A DNA stretch of 64,000 nt from an uncultured Porphyromonadaceae bacterium. Lineage in GTDB: Bacteria > Bacteroidota > Bacteroidia > Bacteroidales > Muribaculaceae. The DNA lies in assembly GCA_947177635.1 (NCBI GenBank), contig CAMWVQ010000001.1, positions 80,640 through 144,639 on the forward strand, read 5' to 3'. Within the stretch, counting starts at the first letter, position 1. Every line of letters begins with the position of its first letter. Positions 41,521-51,417 of the stretch are shown one piece after another. The notes below the pieces were generated by a model. It worked only from the letters and a program-made list of their open reading frames with translations. It was not told the origin of the DNA and did no database searches. The translations under genes were made by a program, and so were the position numbers.

Positions 41521-43602
41521 ATGGATTTCAAACTAACATCCCAATACAGCCCGACAGGCGACCAGCCGGAAGCCATCGCCGAACTTGTCAGGGGGGTCAA
41601 TGACGGCCTCCCCGCCCAGGTGTTGCTCGGCGTCACCGGCTCCGGAAAGACGTTCACCATGGCCAATGTCATACAGCAGGTGAAACGCCCTACCCTGATA
41701 TTGAGCCACAACAAGACCCTGGCCGCCCAGCTCTACAGCGAGTTCAAGCAGTTCTTCCCCGAGAACTCCGTGCAGTATTTCGTCTCATATTACGACTACT
41801 ACCAGCCGGAGGCCTACATCCCATCCGTTGACAAGTACATCGAGAAAGACCTCTCGATCAACGACGAAATCGAGAAACTGCGGCTGGCCACAGTGTCGGC
41901 CCTCCTGTCAGGACGCCGCGACGTGGTGGTCATAAGCTCAGTGTCATGTCTCTTCGGCATGGGAAATCCCGAGGACTTCGACGCCAATGTCATTGAAATC
42001 AAAGAAGGGCAACGCATATCACGCAACGCTTTCCTGCGCCGCCTCGCCGAATCCCTCTACAGCCGCAACGAGATAGAACTCAACCGTGGCAACTTCCGCG
42101 TGAAGGGTGACACGGTAGACATCCGTCTGGCTTATGAGGAAATAATCCTGAGAGTGATTTTCTTCGGTGACGAGATAGAATCCATCGCCACCCTCCATCC
42201 GCTCGACAACACCCCGCTCGGCCGTCACGACCGTTTCCAGATTTACCCGGCCAACCTGTTCGTGACCTCAAAGGAGCGCCAGGCATCGGCACTGGCGCAG
42301 ATGGAACTTGACCTCGGGGAACAGGTGGAGTTCTTCAACAAGGAGGCGAAGCTTCTTGAAGCCAAACGCCTCTATGAGCGCACCACCTACGACATCGAGA
42401 TGATACGCGAGGTCGGCCATTGCCCGGGCATCGAGAATTACAGCCGTTATTTCGACGGCCGCGAACCGGGTATGCGCCCGTTCTGCCTTCTCGACTACTT
42501 CCCGAAAGACTACCTGACGATAATCGACGAGAGCCATGTGACAGTGCCGCAGATAAGGGCCATGTATGGCGGCGACCTCTCGCGAAAGCAGAACCTTGTC
42601 GATTACGGATTCCGACTGCAGTCGGCACTCGACAACCGCCCGTTGCGCTTCGAGGAGTTCGAACGCCTCACCGGGCAGATAATATATGTAAGCGCGACCC
42701 CTGCCGACTACGAGCTGGAGAAGAGCGAGGGTGTGGTGGTCGAACAGGTCATCCGACCCACCGGCCTCCTCGACCCCCTTATTGAAGTGGAGCCTACATT
42801 ACACCAGATCGACCACCTGCTCGAACAGATCGAGCAACGGCGAGAGAGGGGGGAACGTGTGCTGGTGACAACCCTCACCAAACGCATGGCCGAAGAGCTG
42901 AACGATTATTTCCTCAAACTGAAGATAAAGACCGCCTACATCCATTCGGATGTCGACACCCTCGACCGAATAAAGATACTCGACGACCTCCGCGCCGGGG
43001 TCTACGACGTGCTTATAGGCGTCAACCTCCTCCGTGAGGGTCTCGACCTTCCGGAGGTGTCGCTTGTCGCCATCATCGACGCCGACAAGGAGGGTTTCCT
43101 GCGCTCCCACCGGTCATTGACACAGACTGTCGGACGCGCCGCCCGAAACCTCAACGGAATGGTGATAATGTATGCCGACAAGATGACCGACTCGATGAAG
43201 CTCACCATCGAGGAGACACGTCGCCGCCGGGAGAAACAGATGGCCTACAACGAGGCCCACGGCATCACGCCGCAGGCCATCGTCAAAGCCAGGGCGTCGC
43301 TGGTCGGCCTCGACACGGAAGACCTCACCCCCGCCTGCTCACCGCAACGCGCCGGAGACCGCCGCCGTTCGGCATCAGCACAGGCGGCCAAGGTCATCCC
43401 CTACGCCGAGGAATACACCTCATCGACAGACATCGCCGCCGACCCGGTGATTCCCTACATGAGCAAGGGGGAAATCGAACGATACATCACCCGTATGCGT
43501 TCAGAGATGATGCAGGCCGCGAAGAACATGGAGTTCATGGAAGCAGCCCGCCTGCGCGACGAAATCCTGAAAATGGAGAAACTCGCGGCCTCGATGGCGT
43601 AA
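41521..43602 (+). CDS. uvrB: Excinuclease ABC subunit B
   Basis: UvrB is the damage-verifying helicase of nucleotide excision repair, handing DNA from UvrA to UvrC. The 693-residue protein has the N-terminal Walker A (GVTGSGKTFTMANVI) and the beta-hairpin region around YYDYYQPEAYIPS. Helicase motifs (IIDESHVTVPQI) and QTVGRAARNLNG follow. A C-terminal UVR motif (YITRMRSEMMQAAKNMEFMEAARLRDEIL) that contacts UvrC completes it. Length is normal. No promoter box was found directly upstream. Confidence 0.97.
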   Translation: MDFKLTSQYSPTGDQPEAIAELVRGVNDGLPAQVLLGVTGSGKTFTMANVIQQVKRPTLILSHNKTLAAQLYSEFKQFFPENSVQYFVSYYDYYQPEAYIPSVDKYIEKDLSINDEIEKLRLATVSALLSGRRDVVVISSVSCLFGMGNPEDFDANVIEIKEGQRISRNAFLRRLAESLYSRNEIELNRGNFRVKGDTVDIRLAYEEIILRVIFFGDEIESIATLHPLDNTPLGRHDRFQIYPANLFVTSKERQASALAQMELDLGEQVEFFNKEAKLLEAKRLYERTTYDIEMIREVGHCPGIENYSRYFDGREPGMRPFCLLDYFPKDYLTIIDESHVTVPQIRAMYGGDLSRKQNLVDYGFRLQSALDNRPLRFEEFERLTGQIIYVSATPADYELEKSEGVVVEQVIRPTGLLDPLIEVEPTLHQIDHLLEQIEQRRERGERVLVTTLTKRMAEELNDYFLKLKIKTAYIHSDVDTLDRIKILDDLRAGVYDVLIGVNLLREGLDLPEVSLVAIIDADKEGFLRSHRSLTQTVGRAARNLNGMVIMYADKMTDSMKLTIEETRRRREKQMAYNEAHGITPQAIVKARASLVGLDTEDLTPACSPQRAGDRRRSASAQAAKVIPYAEEYTSSTDIAADPVIPYMSKGEIERYITRMRSEMMQAAKNMEFMEAARLRDEILKMEKLAASMA

Positions 43603-43633
43603 GCCGTCACTCTCCCGGCCGCACCAATGCCTT

Positions 43634-45673
43634 ATGCCTAAAAATTTCCGACATACATCCGACAAGAATCCCACAGGGAAGACTTCCGCTCCCGGCAAAC
43701 GGTTTACGGCAGGCTCTTCCGGCAGGAGAAGCGGGGACGCTCCCCGGAAACCCCAATCCAAAGAGCCGGCCAAGAAAGATGGCGCCCGCCACTGCGGCGG
43801 CACTGTCATCGAGTACCCGCGTCGTCCTCTGACCGACTGGCTTCCGACCTCCGTCAAGGAGATGAAAGCCCACGGATGGGATGAGGTTGACATCGTGCTC
43901 TTCTCGGGAGACGCGTATGTCGACCATCCTTCGTTCGGCGCGGCGTTGCTCGGGCGACTGCTTGTGGAAGTCGGAGGCTATAAAGTGGCCATTGTCCCAC
44001 AACCCAACTGGCAGGACGACCTGCGAGATTTCCGCAAATTCGGCAGACCAAGGCTTTTCTTCGGAGTGTCGGCGGGAGCCATGGACTCGATGGTCAACCA
44101 TTACACCGCCGCCCGCCGCAGACGCAGCGATGACGCGTACACCCCCGACGGGCGCCACGGAATGCGTCCCGACTACCCCACCATAGTCTACTCGAAGATT
44201 CTGCGCGAGCTGTATCCCGATGTCCCGATAATCGCCGGAGGCATAGAGGCCTCCCTGCGACGCCTGTCGCATTATGATTACTGGCAAGACCGGCTGAGAC
44301 CGTCGATTCTCGTCGATGCCCCCGCCGATATGCTCATTTACGGAATGGGGGAACTCCCCTTGCTGGAACTCGCGCGCCGTCTCGACGCCGGGGAGAAAAT
44401 CAGGGATATACGCGATATTCCCCAGACTGTGATTTTCGAGTCTCCTGAAAGGATGAAGGACATCATCGGAGACAATGCTGACACCGGGAAAGCCTTGTCA
44501 GACCACATAATACTGAATTCCTGGAAGGAGTGTCTCCGCGACAAGAAAGCCCAGGCGGCAAACTTCAAACATATCGAGCAGCAGAGCAACCGCTTCACCG
44601 GGGCGACCTTATGGCAACAGATTGACGACAAACGTGTGGTGAGGGTCAACCCTATGTACCCGCCGATGACGACAGAGCAGATTGACCGCTCTTTCGACCT
44701 CAACTACACCCGTCTCCCCCACCCCCGCTATATCGGGAAGAGGATTCCGGCATTCGACATGATACGCTTCTCCGTCAATCTCCACAGGGGATGTTTCGGA
44801 GGATGCGCATTCTGCACCATATCGGCCCATCAGGGGAAATTCATCGCCTCCCGCTCCAAAGAGTCCATACTGCGCGAGGCAACGCAGGTAACCCAGATGC
44901 CCGGTTTCAAAGGTTACATCTCAGACCTCGGAGGGCCCTCGGCCAACATGTACTCGATGGGGGGGCGCGACAGGAATATCTGCGCCAAATGTCTCCGTCC
45001 GAGCTGTCTGCACCCGAAGCCCTGCCCGAACCTCCACAACGACCACAGGCCGTTGCTCGACATTTACCACTCGGTGGACGCCCTCCCCGGCGTCAAGAAA
45101 TCTTTCATCGGCAGCGGTGTGAGATATGACCTGTCGATGCACAAGTCAGGAGACAAGGAGATTGACGCCGCATCCCGGCGTTACAACGAGGAACTGATAA
45201 CCGACCATGTAAGCGGACGTCTGAAAGTCGCCCCCGAACACACCGAAGAGGGGGTGCTCGACATCATGCGCAAACCGCCGTTCAGCCAATTCGAGGAATT
45301 CAAACGGCTGTTTGACACCGTCAACCGACGCCACGACCTGAGACAGCAGCTTATTCCATACTTCATCTCCTCGCATCCCGGATGCCACGAAATCGACATG
45401 GCGCAACTCGCCGTGAAGACCAAACGGCTTGACTTCCATCTCGAACAAGTCCAGGACTTCACACCGACGCCGATGACGGTCGCGACTGAAATATATTACA
45501 CCGGTTACCACCCCTACACCCTTGAGAAGGTGTTCACCGCCACCACGGCAGAAGAGAAACTCGCCCAACGCCAGTATTTCTTCTGGTATGACCGCACCTA
45601 CCGCTCATCAATCACCTCATCCCTCAACCGTCTCCACCGCCCCGACATCCTCCGCGCCCTCTTCTCCCGCTGA
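43634..45673 (+). CDS. YgiQ family radical SAM protein
   Basis: A 679-residue protein with a basic N-terminal tail, then the family start LPTSVKEMKAHGWDEVDIVLFSGDAYVDHPSFG. The radical SAM CxxxCxxC is in GCFGGCAFCTISAHQGK near residue 392, and further Cys pairs follow (NICAKCLRPSCLHPKPCPN). YgiQ proteins are UPF0313-type radical SAM enzymes with an unknown substrate. It is 31 bp after uvrB on the same strand. The N-terminal tail is low-complexity and probably not conserved. Confidence 0.9.
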   Translation: MPKNFRHTSDKNPTGKTSAPGKRFTAGSSGRRSGDAPRKPQSKEPAKKDGARHCGGTVIEYPRRPLTDWLPTSVKEMKAHGWDEVDIVLFSGDAYVDHPSFGAALLGRLLVEVGGYKVAIVPQPNWQDDLRDFRKFGRPRLFFGVSAGAMDSMVNHYTAARRRRSDDAYTPDGRHGMRPDYPTIVYSKILRELYPDVPIIAGGIEASLRRLSHYDYWQDRLRPSILVDAPADMLIYGMGELPLLELARRLDAGEKIRDIRDIPQTVIFESPERMKDIIGDNADTGKALSDHIILNSWKECLRDKKAQAANFKHIEQQSNRFTGATLWQQIDDKRVVRVNPMYPPMTTEQIDRSFDLNYTRLPHPRYIGKRIPAFDMIRFSVNLHRGCFGGCAFCTISAHQGKFIASRSKESILREATQVTQMPGFKGYISDLGGPSANMYSMGGRDRNICAKCLRPSCLHPKPCPNLHNDHRPLLDIYHSVDALPGVKKSFIGSGVRYDLSMHKSGDKEIDAASRRYNEELITDHVSGRLKVAPEHTEEGVLDIMRKPPFSQFEEFKRLFDTVNRRHDLRQQLIPYFISSHPGCHEIDMAQLAVKTKRLDFHLEQVQDFTPTPMTVATEIYYTGYHPYTLEKVFTATTAEEKLAQRQYFFWYDRTYRSSITSSLNRLHRPDILRALFSR

Positions 45674-45711
45674 ACCATCCCCGATTCACAAATTTGACAT
45701 CCTGTGAGAAG

Positions 45712-47253
45712 TCATCTCTTTGTCTCGTGGTAGTCTTCCTCGGTGTTGACATTCCATATGGCGGACTTGTCGGGGTTGTGGCTTCCTGAAAGGATGGCAT
45801 CGGCGGCCTCCATAGCCGTCAGCATCGAATGGTCCATATTGTTGTAGCGGTGCTGTCCGTTGCGGCCTATGCAATAGAGATTCCCAATGCTGTCGAGGAA
45901 GGCCCTGATGGCGTGGAGTTCGGAATATGCGCCGTAATAGGCGGGATACGCCTTCTTGACCCGTATCCTGACCGCATCCTCAACATTCCGGCGGTCTATG
46001 ATGCCGATTTTCTCAAGCTCCGAGACAGCCATGTCGATGAAAGCCTTGTCTGACATCTCCCACATCGCATCCCCCTCGCGGCAGAAATATTCCAGGCCTA
46101 TCCACATCTTGCGGTCATTGTCGGCCACCATATATGGCGACCAGTTGTTGAACACCTGGATGCGCCCGAGCCTCACATCCCGCTCCTGGACATAAATCCA
46201 TGTGTCAGGGATACGGTCCCGGAAAGTCTCGATATCGGTCTGGTTGCTTATTTCAAGCTTGTCTACAAGCAGTCCGACCGTGATGAAATCCCGGTAAGGC
46301 AACTGGGCGGCTGCTTTTCTCACATTGTCAGGTATCTCAACACCTTCTATCGCGGCGATCAGGTCTTTCAGCGGCATCGACGAGAGGAGAAGGTCACACT
46401 TTTCACGATGCGAAGAACCGTCGGCACTTTCCACGGTGACGGCGACAACACGCCCATCCTCTACATGCACTTTCCTGACGCCGCAATTCATCTCCACAAG
46501 TCCACCTTTTTCACGGACCTCATCCGCGACGGTCTCCCACAGCTGTCCCGGCCCGAATTTGGGATAAACGAACTCCTCGATAAGGGATGTCTCCACCTTC
46601 CGGCCTTCTTTCTTGCCCAGCATGCTGGAAAACATATCCTTGACAACGCCGAGCAGCGACAGCCCCTTGACCCTCTGCGCGCCCCATTCGGCACCGAGGC
46701 GCGAGGGGTGCTGTCCCCACACCTTCTCGGTATAGTCCTCGAAGAACATACGGTATAGCGTCTTGCCGAAACGGTTGATGTAGAAATCCTCCAACGAAAC
46801 TTCAGGCCGCTTGACCACAGCAGATTTCAGGTAACTGAACCCCGCCGCGGCCGTCCGCGCCAGTCCGAGGTTCCTTATCGTCTGGAAACTCATCCTGACC
46901 GGATAGTCAAAAAATCGTCGCAGGTAATAGATACGGCTCACACGCCGACGTCGCAACATCGCCAGGTCTGTCTCCTCCGGATTCCCCTCCAGCGGCATGA
47001 CACGGTTCCACCATCGTGTAACCCTGTCACTCTTGCTGAAAAAACGGTGTCCCCCGATGTCGATACGGTTCCCCTTGTACAGCTCCGTACGCGATATTCC
47101 CCCGATTTTGCCGGATTCCTCAAAAACAACAGGGGTGACCTTGCCGCTGCTGGCCAGCTCATACGCGGCCGTAAGCCCGGCGGGGCCGGCCCCGGCGATA
47201 ACCGCGAGCCGCCTCTTATCTGTCTCATCCTTGTTGCTCCGACACTCTTTCAT
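45712..47253 (-). CDS. FAD-dependent amine oxidase-like oxidoreductase
   Basis: A 513-residue protein with the FAD dinucleotide motif [19 protein letters not shown] near residue 20. Later segments ([57 protein letters not shown]) resemble the UDP-galactopyranose mutase/protoporphyrinogen oxidase-like family. Such proteins oxidise or isomerise sugars or other substrates. The exact activity cannot be told. It lies 36 bp after the histidine kinase gene, with its own -7 box directly on the start codon. Confidence 0.82.
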   Translation of the reverse strand: MKECRSNKDETDKRRLAVIAGAGPAGLTAAYELASSGKVTPVVFEESGKIGGISRTELYKGNRIDIGGHRFFSKSDRVTRWWNRVMPLEGNPEETDLAMLRRRRVSRIYYLRRFFDYPVRMSFQTIRNLGLARTAAAGFSYLKSAVVKRPEVSLEDFYINRFGKTLYRMFFEDYTEKVWGQHPSRLGAEWGAQRVKGLSLLGVVKDMFSSMLGKKEGRKVETSLIEEFVYPKFGPGQLWETVADEVREKGGLVEMNCGVRKVHVEDGRVVAVTVESADGSSHREKCDLLLSSMPLKDLIAAIEGVEIPDNVRKAAAQLPYRDFITVGLLVDKLEISNQTDIETFRDRIPDTWIYVQERDVRLGRIQVFNNWSPYMVADNDRKMWIGLEYFCREGDAMWEMSDKAFIDMAVSELEKIGIIDRRNVEDAVRIRVKKAYPAYYGAYSELHAIRAFLDSIGNLYCIGRNGQHRYNNMDHSMLTAMEAADAILSGSHNPDKSAIWNVNTEEDYHETKR

Positions 47254-47257
47254 TCTG

Positions 47258-47265
47258 CAAAAATA
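47258..47265 (-). promoter_or_regulatory. -7 box on the oxidoreductase start codon
   Basis: CAAAAATA reads TATTTTTG on the minus strand. It ends 4 bp before the ATG, implying a leaderless mRNA if functional. The -33 region does not match. Confidence 0.5.
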
Positions 47266-47289
47266 CGAAAATTTCCCCTTTACTCCGCA

Positions 47290-48540
47290 TCAGGCCCAAG
47301 GAAATTTCACCGTGAAGCGTGTCAGGCCGTCTTCCACGGAGGTAGCCAGGGAGAATCGCGCGTTATGCGCCACGAGAACCTCGCGTATGAGCATCAAGCC
47401 GATTCCCTGACCGTGAGGTTTGTCGGTGAAGAAGGGGGTGAACAGCCTTGAAGCCTTTTCGGCAGAGATGCCGACCCCGTTGTCGGTCACCGTAAGTTCA
47501 TTGTCGGCTACCTTGATGGTTATCCTCCCTTGCGCGCCACCCATAAGTATGCTCTCAACCGAGTTCTTAACGATGTTGACCAGCACCTGCACCAGCAGGT
47601 CTGAGTCGCCGGATATTTCCCGGGCCTCCTCATCAAGCCCGATGAATTCCATCGCAACCCCTTTCGGCACACCGAGCGACTCCAGGAAACGCCTCTCGCC
47701 GCAGACGAGAGCCGGGAGGCTGAGCGGGCGCAGTTTTGGCGCGGGAAGTTTCACCACCTCAGCGAAACGGGCAGTGAAGGCAGACAGTTCTCCGCTACGC
47801 TGCCAGCAGGCTTTCAGCACCTCCCTGATTTCCTCATCCTCGATTTCAGGCATCGCGGTTGACAGAGCGGAAGAGAACCCGGCCATAGTGTTGTTCACCT
47901 CATGGGCCATCACCCTGATAACCTTCTCATACGCTGCACGCTCGGCGGCTGTAACCGACCCTGATATATCCTCCGCGAGATAAAACCGATGCTCCACACC
48001 ACGGTCGATGAAACTGCGGCAGGAACAACGAATCACCGCGCCAGAGGATGTGCGGTAATCACGCGACACCCCTACAGGCAAATCACAGAGGTCTTCGGGC
48101 GACAGGCCAAGCTCAACCGCAGCCGGATTCCTGACCACCTCGTGACCGTCGAAGTCGAGTATCACCACCCCGATCGGGGCCGACTCAATCAGCAGGTTCA
48201 GGAAATGGGTGCGTTCCTCATACCGTATTCTCTGCTGTTTAAGCTTCAGCAGCATCTCATTGAACACCCCGGCGATTTTGTCAACCTCAGGCTGCCCCAC
48301 ATTGCGGAGCGAACTGTTCCAGTCCTGGGCGCGAAGCATATCAAGTCCGCCCGAAAGGGTGTCGATAGGACTCAGCACCTTCCGGAAGAAGAACCATAAA
48401 AGGACACATCCGGCCACGGCGAGAAGTTCGAGCAGATAGAAACACCCGACCTCCATCTTGCCGCTGCCGAAATAAAACAGCAGCCCCCAGGGGAGCAACT
48501 GCATCACCGCCAGTATGACAAACAGATAACGGAGCCTCAT
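47290..48540 (-). CDS. Membrane sensor histidine kinase (NtrY-type)
   Basis: The 416-residue protein has two N-terminal transmembrane helices (about 5-25 and 30-50), a HAMP-like segment (PIDTLSGGLDMLRAQDW) and a PAS domain (LIESAPIGVVILDFDG). A HisKA dimerisation helix follows with the phospho-histidine in VMAHEVNNTMAGF. The HATPase_c domain has the N and G boxes (VNIVKNSVES, DNGVGIS, GQGIGLML). It overlaps the regulator gene by 4 bp, so the two form a pair. The periplasmic loop is almost absent, so it probably senses a membrane or cytoplasmic signal. Confidence 0.9.
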   Translation of the reverse strand: MRLRYLFVILAVMQLLPWGLLFYFGSGKMEVGCFYLLELLAVAGCVLLWFFFRKVLSPIDTLSGGLDMLRAQDWNSSLRNVGQPEVDKIAGVFNEMLLKLKQQRIRYEERTHFLNLLIESAPIGVVILDFDGHEVVRNPAAVELGLSPEDLCDLPVGVSRDYRTSSGAVIRCSCRSFIDRGVEHRFYLAEDISGSVTAAERAAYEKVIRVMAHEVNNTMAGFSSALSTAMPEIEDEEIREVLKACWQRSGELSAFTARFAEVVKLPAPKLRPLSLPALVCGERRFLESLGVPKGVAMEFIGLDEEAREISGDSDLLVQVLVNIVKNSVESILMGGAQGRITIKVADNELTVTDNGVGISAEKASRLFTPFFTDKPHGQGIGLMLIREVLVAHNARFSLATSVEDGLTRFTVKFPWA

Positions 48541-49871
48541 CGCAAGCCGAATTTTTCCATTTTGCGATACAGGCTCTGCCGGGTAAGCCCCAGCTCGGCG
48601 GCAGCCTTGGAGATATTCCCCTCATGGCGGCTAAGAGCGGCCTTGACGCGCGAACGCTCGACCTCCTCCAATGTGCCGCCCGACACCGGCGCGGAGCCGA
48701 CGCCTCCCGGCGGTGTCACCCCCATCGCCTCACAGTTCCTGAAATCATCAGCCGTGAGGAAATCTTTCCCTGAAATCAGCATCGTGCGCTCGACCTGGTT
48801 TTTCAGCTCACGGATGTTTCCGGGCCACGGCCGCCCGCTCAGCCACGCCTCGGCATCGGCCGAAAGACGTGGCACCTCCATTCCGTGGGCCTCCGCCCCC
48901 TTGACAAGGAAATGCCGGGCAAGCGCCGGAATGTCGCCGCTGCGCTGGCGCAACGGCGGGAGTTCGATGTTAACCAGACTTATGCGATAGAACAGGTCTT
49001 CACGGAATTCACGCGAAGCCACCATACTCGGCAAATCGGCATTGGTGGCACACACAATCCTGACATCCACTGATTTGGTCTCGCTCGACCCAAGAGGTTC
49101 GAATTTCTGCTCCTGCAAAACCCTCAGCAGCTTGACCTGCGAACCTGAATCGAGTTCTCCGATTTCGTCAAGGAAGATGGTGCCTCCATCGGCAGCCTCG
49201 AATCGCCCCACCCTGTCTGCCACCGCATCGGTGAACGCCCCTCGCTTGTGGCCGAACATCTCGCTTTCGAAAAGAGATGAGGACAGCCCCCCGAGATTGA
49301 CCTTGACAAAAGGTTTGCCGTTTCGGCGGCTGTTGCGGTGAAGGGCCTCGGCGATAAGTTCCTTGCCGGTGCCGCTCTCTCCGGTGACAAGCACCGGGGC
49401 GTTGGTGGGCGCAACCTTCGCCACCGTCTTCAACACAGCCTCAAGCCTCGGGTCAGACCCGATTATGAAGTCTCTGACAAGCCCTTCCGAAACCGGCGCC
49501 GGGCGCTGCATCTCCAACGCGACACCGATTCGTTCCAACAGGCGCCGGTTGTCCCACGGCTTGGTGATGAAATCGAAAGCCCCGGCCCGCATACCCTCGA
49601 CGGCAAGCTCGATGGAGCCCCACGCGGTCATCAGTATCACCGGCAGGGATGGGTGGAAGAGCTTTATCTGCCTGAGAAGGGTCAACCCCTCCTCCCCCGA
49701 GGTGAAACGGGAGAAATTCATATCGAGAAGCACCAGGGAGGGGGCCTGCTTCCTGACCTGCTCCATCGCCTCGGCGGGAGAGGCCGCGAACCTCGTGGCG
49801 TAACCCGCCCTGCGCGTCAGCAACGCGAGGGATGAACGGATTGCGGCATCATCGTCAACTATCAGAATCAT
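48537..49871 (-). CDS. Sigma-54-dependent response regulator (NtrC-type)
   Basis: A 444-residue regulator with a receiver domain (phosphoacceptor Asp in LVLLDMNFS near residue 52). A sigma-54-interacting AAA+ domain follows (Walker A GESGTGKE; Walker B FLDEIGEL). Its L1 loop reads GAFTDA rather than the canonical GAFTGA. A Fis-type HTH is at the C terminus (ISKAAAELGLTRQSLYRKMEKFGL). It should activate a sigma-54 promoter when phosphorylated by the overlapping kinase. The -33/-7 promoter at 49876-49906 predicts an mRNA with no leader. The adjacent export locus is a plausible target. Confidence 0.93.
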   Translation of the reverse strand: MILIVDDDAAIRSSLALLTRRAGYATRFAASPAEAMEQVRKQAPSLVLLDMNFSRFTSGEEGLTLLRQIKLFHPSLPVILMTAWGSIELAVEGMRAGAFDFITKPWDNRRLLERIGVALEMQRPAPVSEGLVRDFIIGSDPRLEAVLKTVAKVAPTNAPVLVTGESGTGKELIAEALHRNSRRNGKPFVKVNLGGLSSSLFESEMFGHKRGAFTDAVADRVGRFEAADGGTIFLDEIGELDSGSQVKLLRVLQEQKFEPLGSSETKSVDVRIVCATNADLPSMVASREFREDLFYRISLVNIELPPLRQRSGDIPALARHFLVKGAEAHGMEVPRLSADAEAWLSGRPWPGNIRELKNQVERTMLISGKDFLTADDFRNCEAMGVTPPGGVGSAPVSGGTLEEVERSRVKAALSRHEGNISKAAAELGLTRQSLYRKMEKFGLR

Positions 49872-49875
49872 AACA

Positions 49876-49906
49876 CAAAATTAACGTTTTCCCCTCTGAC
49901 ATACAA
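49876..49906 (-). promoter_or_regulatory. Two-component operon promoter (-33/-7)
   Basis: TAATTTTG on the minus strand (49883-49876) and TTG (49906-49904) have exactly 20 bp between. The box ends 4 bp before the ATG, so a leaderless transcript is expected. Confidence 0.75.
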
Positions 49907-49914
49907 CAGTTGCG

Positions 49915-51411
49915 TCATTTTCCTGAGATAACATGCCGGAAATCCGCCTCAAGCGGCATCCCTGCCTCGAAATCCCACAATGTCAGGCTGCGCAGCTGAT
50001 AGTAATAATACCAGTAAAGGTAAAGCTCGTTGAGATACTTCAGCTTCGCCGAGTCTTTGTTTTCCTGGGAATTGTTGAGGTCAAGAGCCGACAGGCGCCC
50101 TATGATGAAAGTCTCGACCGAACTGTCATAGCGCTTGGTGGCAATCTCGTCAGCCCGCAACGCCATTCCCAGCTGCGACTGCTGATTGTTGAACCGCTCC
50201 ACCAGCACGAAAAGATTCTGGCAGAAGTCAGACCTCTCTTTCCTCAGCGTGCTCTCGGTGAGCATCCGGCGGGAGCGGGCAGTCTCCACATTCCCTTTCC
50301 GTTTTCCCCAGTCGAGAATCGGGATAGACACCCCGACCTCTATGACCTGATTGTCACGCAGATTGCGGTAAGTGCCGCTCAGGTTGCTGTCGGTGCCGGT
50401 GAAACCGACCTGGGCGAAGAGATTGACCTGACGCAGCTCCCCCTTTGCCTTGGCCACCTCATAATCAGCCTCAAGCTGCCTGCGCCTTATGTTCAGCGCA
50501 AGCGGATTGTTGGCCAACGCAAGCTCAAGCGCGCGGTCATACTCGACAGCCGCGGCCCCGCCGTTGTCGGGAGTAACCGGAACAAGCTCCTCTGTTTCCG
50601 GCAGGTCGAGAAACGACCTCAACTGAAACATCGCGCTCTTCACCTCACTCTCACCCTCCATGTATTCCGACCGTGATGTTATGAGGTTCAGCTCAATCTG
50701 CAACAGGTCATTGCCGCTTATACGCCCCATCTCGCGCTGCACCTTGGCGGCATCATACATCTTCTCGGCATTGGCCACATTCTGGGCCGCGTTGGCCAAT
50801 GTCTCACGGGCGGTCAGCAGTGTGAAGAAATACCGGATTGCGGTCAGGGCCACCTCCTCGGTGGCCATTATGTATGTGGCCTTCGCCTCGCGGTAACGCA
50901 CCGGTTCTATCCGGCGGTCCCACTTGACATCATTGACCCCGAAAAGCGGCTGGTTCAACTTCAAGGCCACCGGCACCGACATATACAGGTTGCCCGTCTC
51001 ACCCGACAGCTGCCGGATGAAATCAAGCGACGAGGTCAGCGACAAAGTGCCGCCGGTGAGCCACACCCTCTGCTCCACATTCAGGCTACCCTGCAGCTGC
51101 AGGTTGTCGTCACGCAGGAATGTGTAGGAACCATCGGAATTCTGCCACGGGTTGTAACGCTTGTTGTAAGAGGGGATGGTGCCCGAGAAAGTGACCTCCG
51201 GCAACAGCTTGGCGCGGTAAGTGCGGTATTCCCAATAGGCCGATCTCAGGGAGTTTGCCGCCACCTCGGCGTCGACGCTCCTCTCGCGGGCCAAAGCTAT
51301 CGTTTCGGCGAGGGTGATGGGCCTCTCGCCATAAACTCCCGCAGTAGCGAGCAACCCCGCCAGAAACAACACGACAATCCGGGGCGACACATATGTAAGT
51401 TTTCTTGTCAT
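49915..51411 (-). CDS. TolC-like outer-membrane efflux protein
   Basis: A 498-residue protein with a signal peptide (ending in VYG) and the two tandem OEP repeats of TolC, rich in Leu/Ala/Arg helices. ITLAETIALARERSVDAEVAANSLRSAYWEYR opens the first repeat. YDRALELALANNPLALNIRRRQLEADYEVAKAKGELRQVNLFAQVGF opens the second. It should form the trimeric outer-membrane duct for the adaptor and ABC permeases encoded just upstream (higher coordinates). It follows a permease gene by 6 bp. Confidence 0.9.
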   Translation of the reverse strand: MTRKLTYVSPRIVVLFLAGLLATAGVYGERPITLAETIALARERSVDAEVAANSLRSAYWEYRTYRAKLLPEVTFSGTIPSYNKRYNPWQNSDGSYTFLRDDNLQLQGSLNVEQRVWLTGGTLSLTSSLDFIRQLSGETGNLYMSVPVALKLNQPLFGVNDVKWDRRIEPVRYREAKATYIMATEEVALTAIRYFFTLLTARETLANAAQNVANAEKMYDAAKVQREMGRISGNDLLQIELNLITSRSEYMEGESEVKSAMFQLRSFLDLPETEELVPVTPDNGGAAAVEYDRALELALANNPLALNIRRRQLEADYEVAKAKGELRQVNLFAQVGFTGTDSNLSGTYRNLRDNQVIEVGVSIPILDWGKRKGNVETARSRRMLTESTLRKERSDFCQNLFVLVERFNNQQSQLGMALRADEIATKRYDSSVETFIIGRLSALDLNNSQENKDSAKLKYLNELYLYWYYYYQLRSLTLWDFEAGMPLEADFRHVISGK

Positions 51412-51417
51412 AATCTC

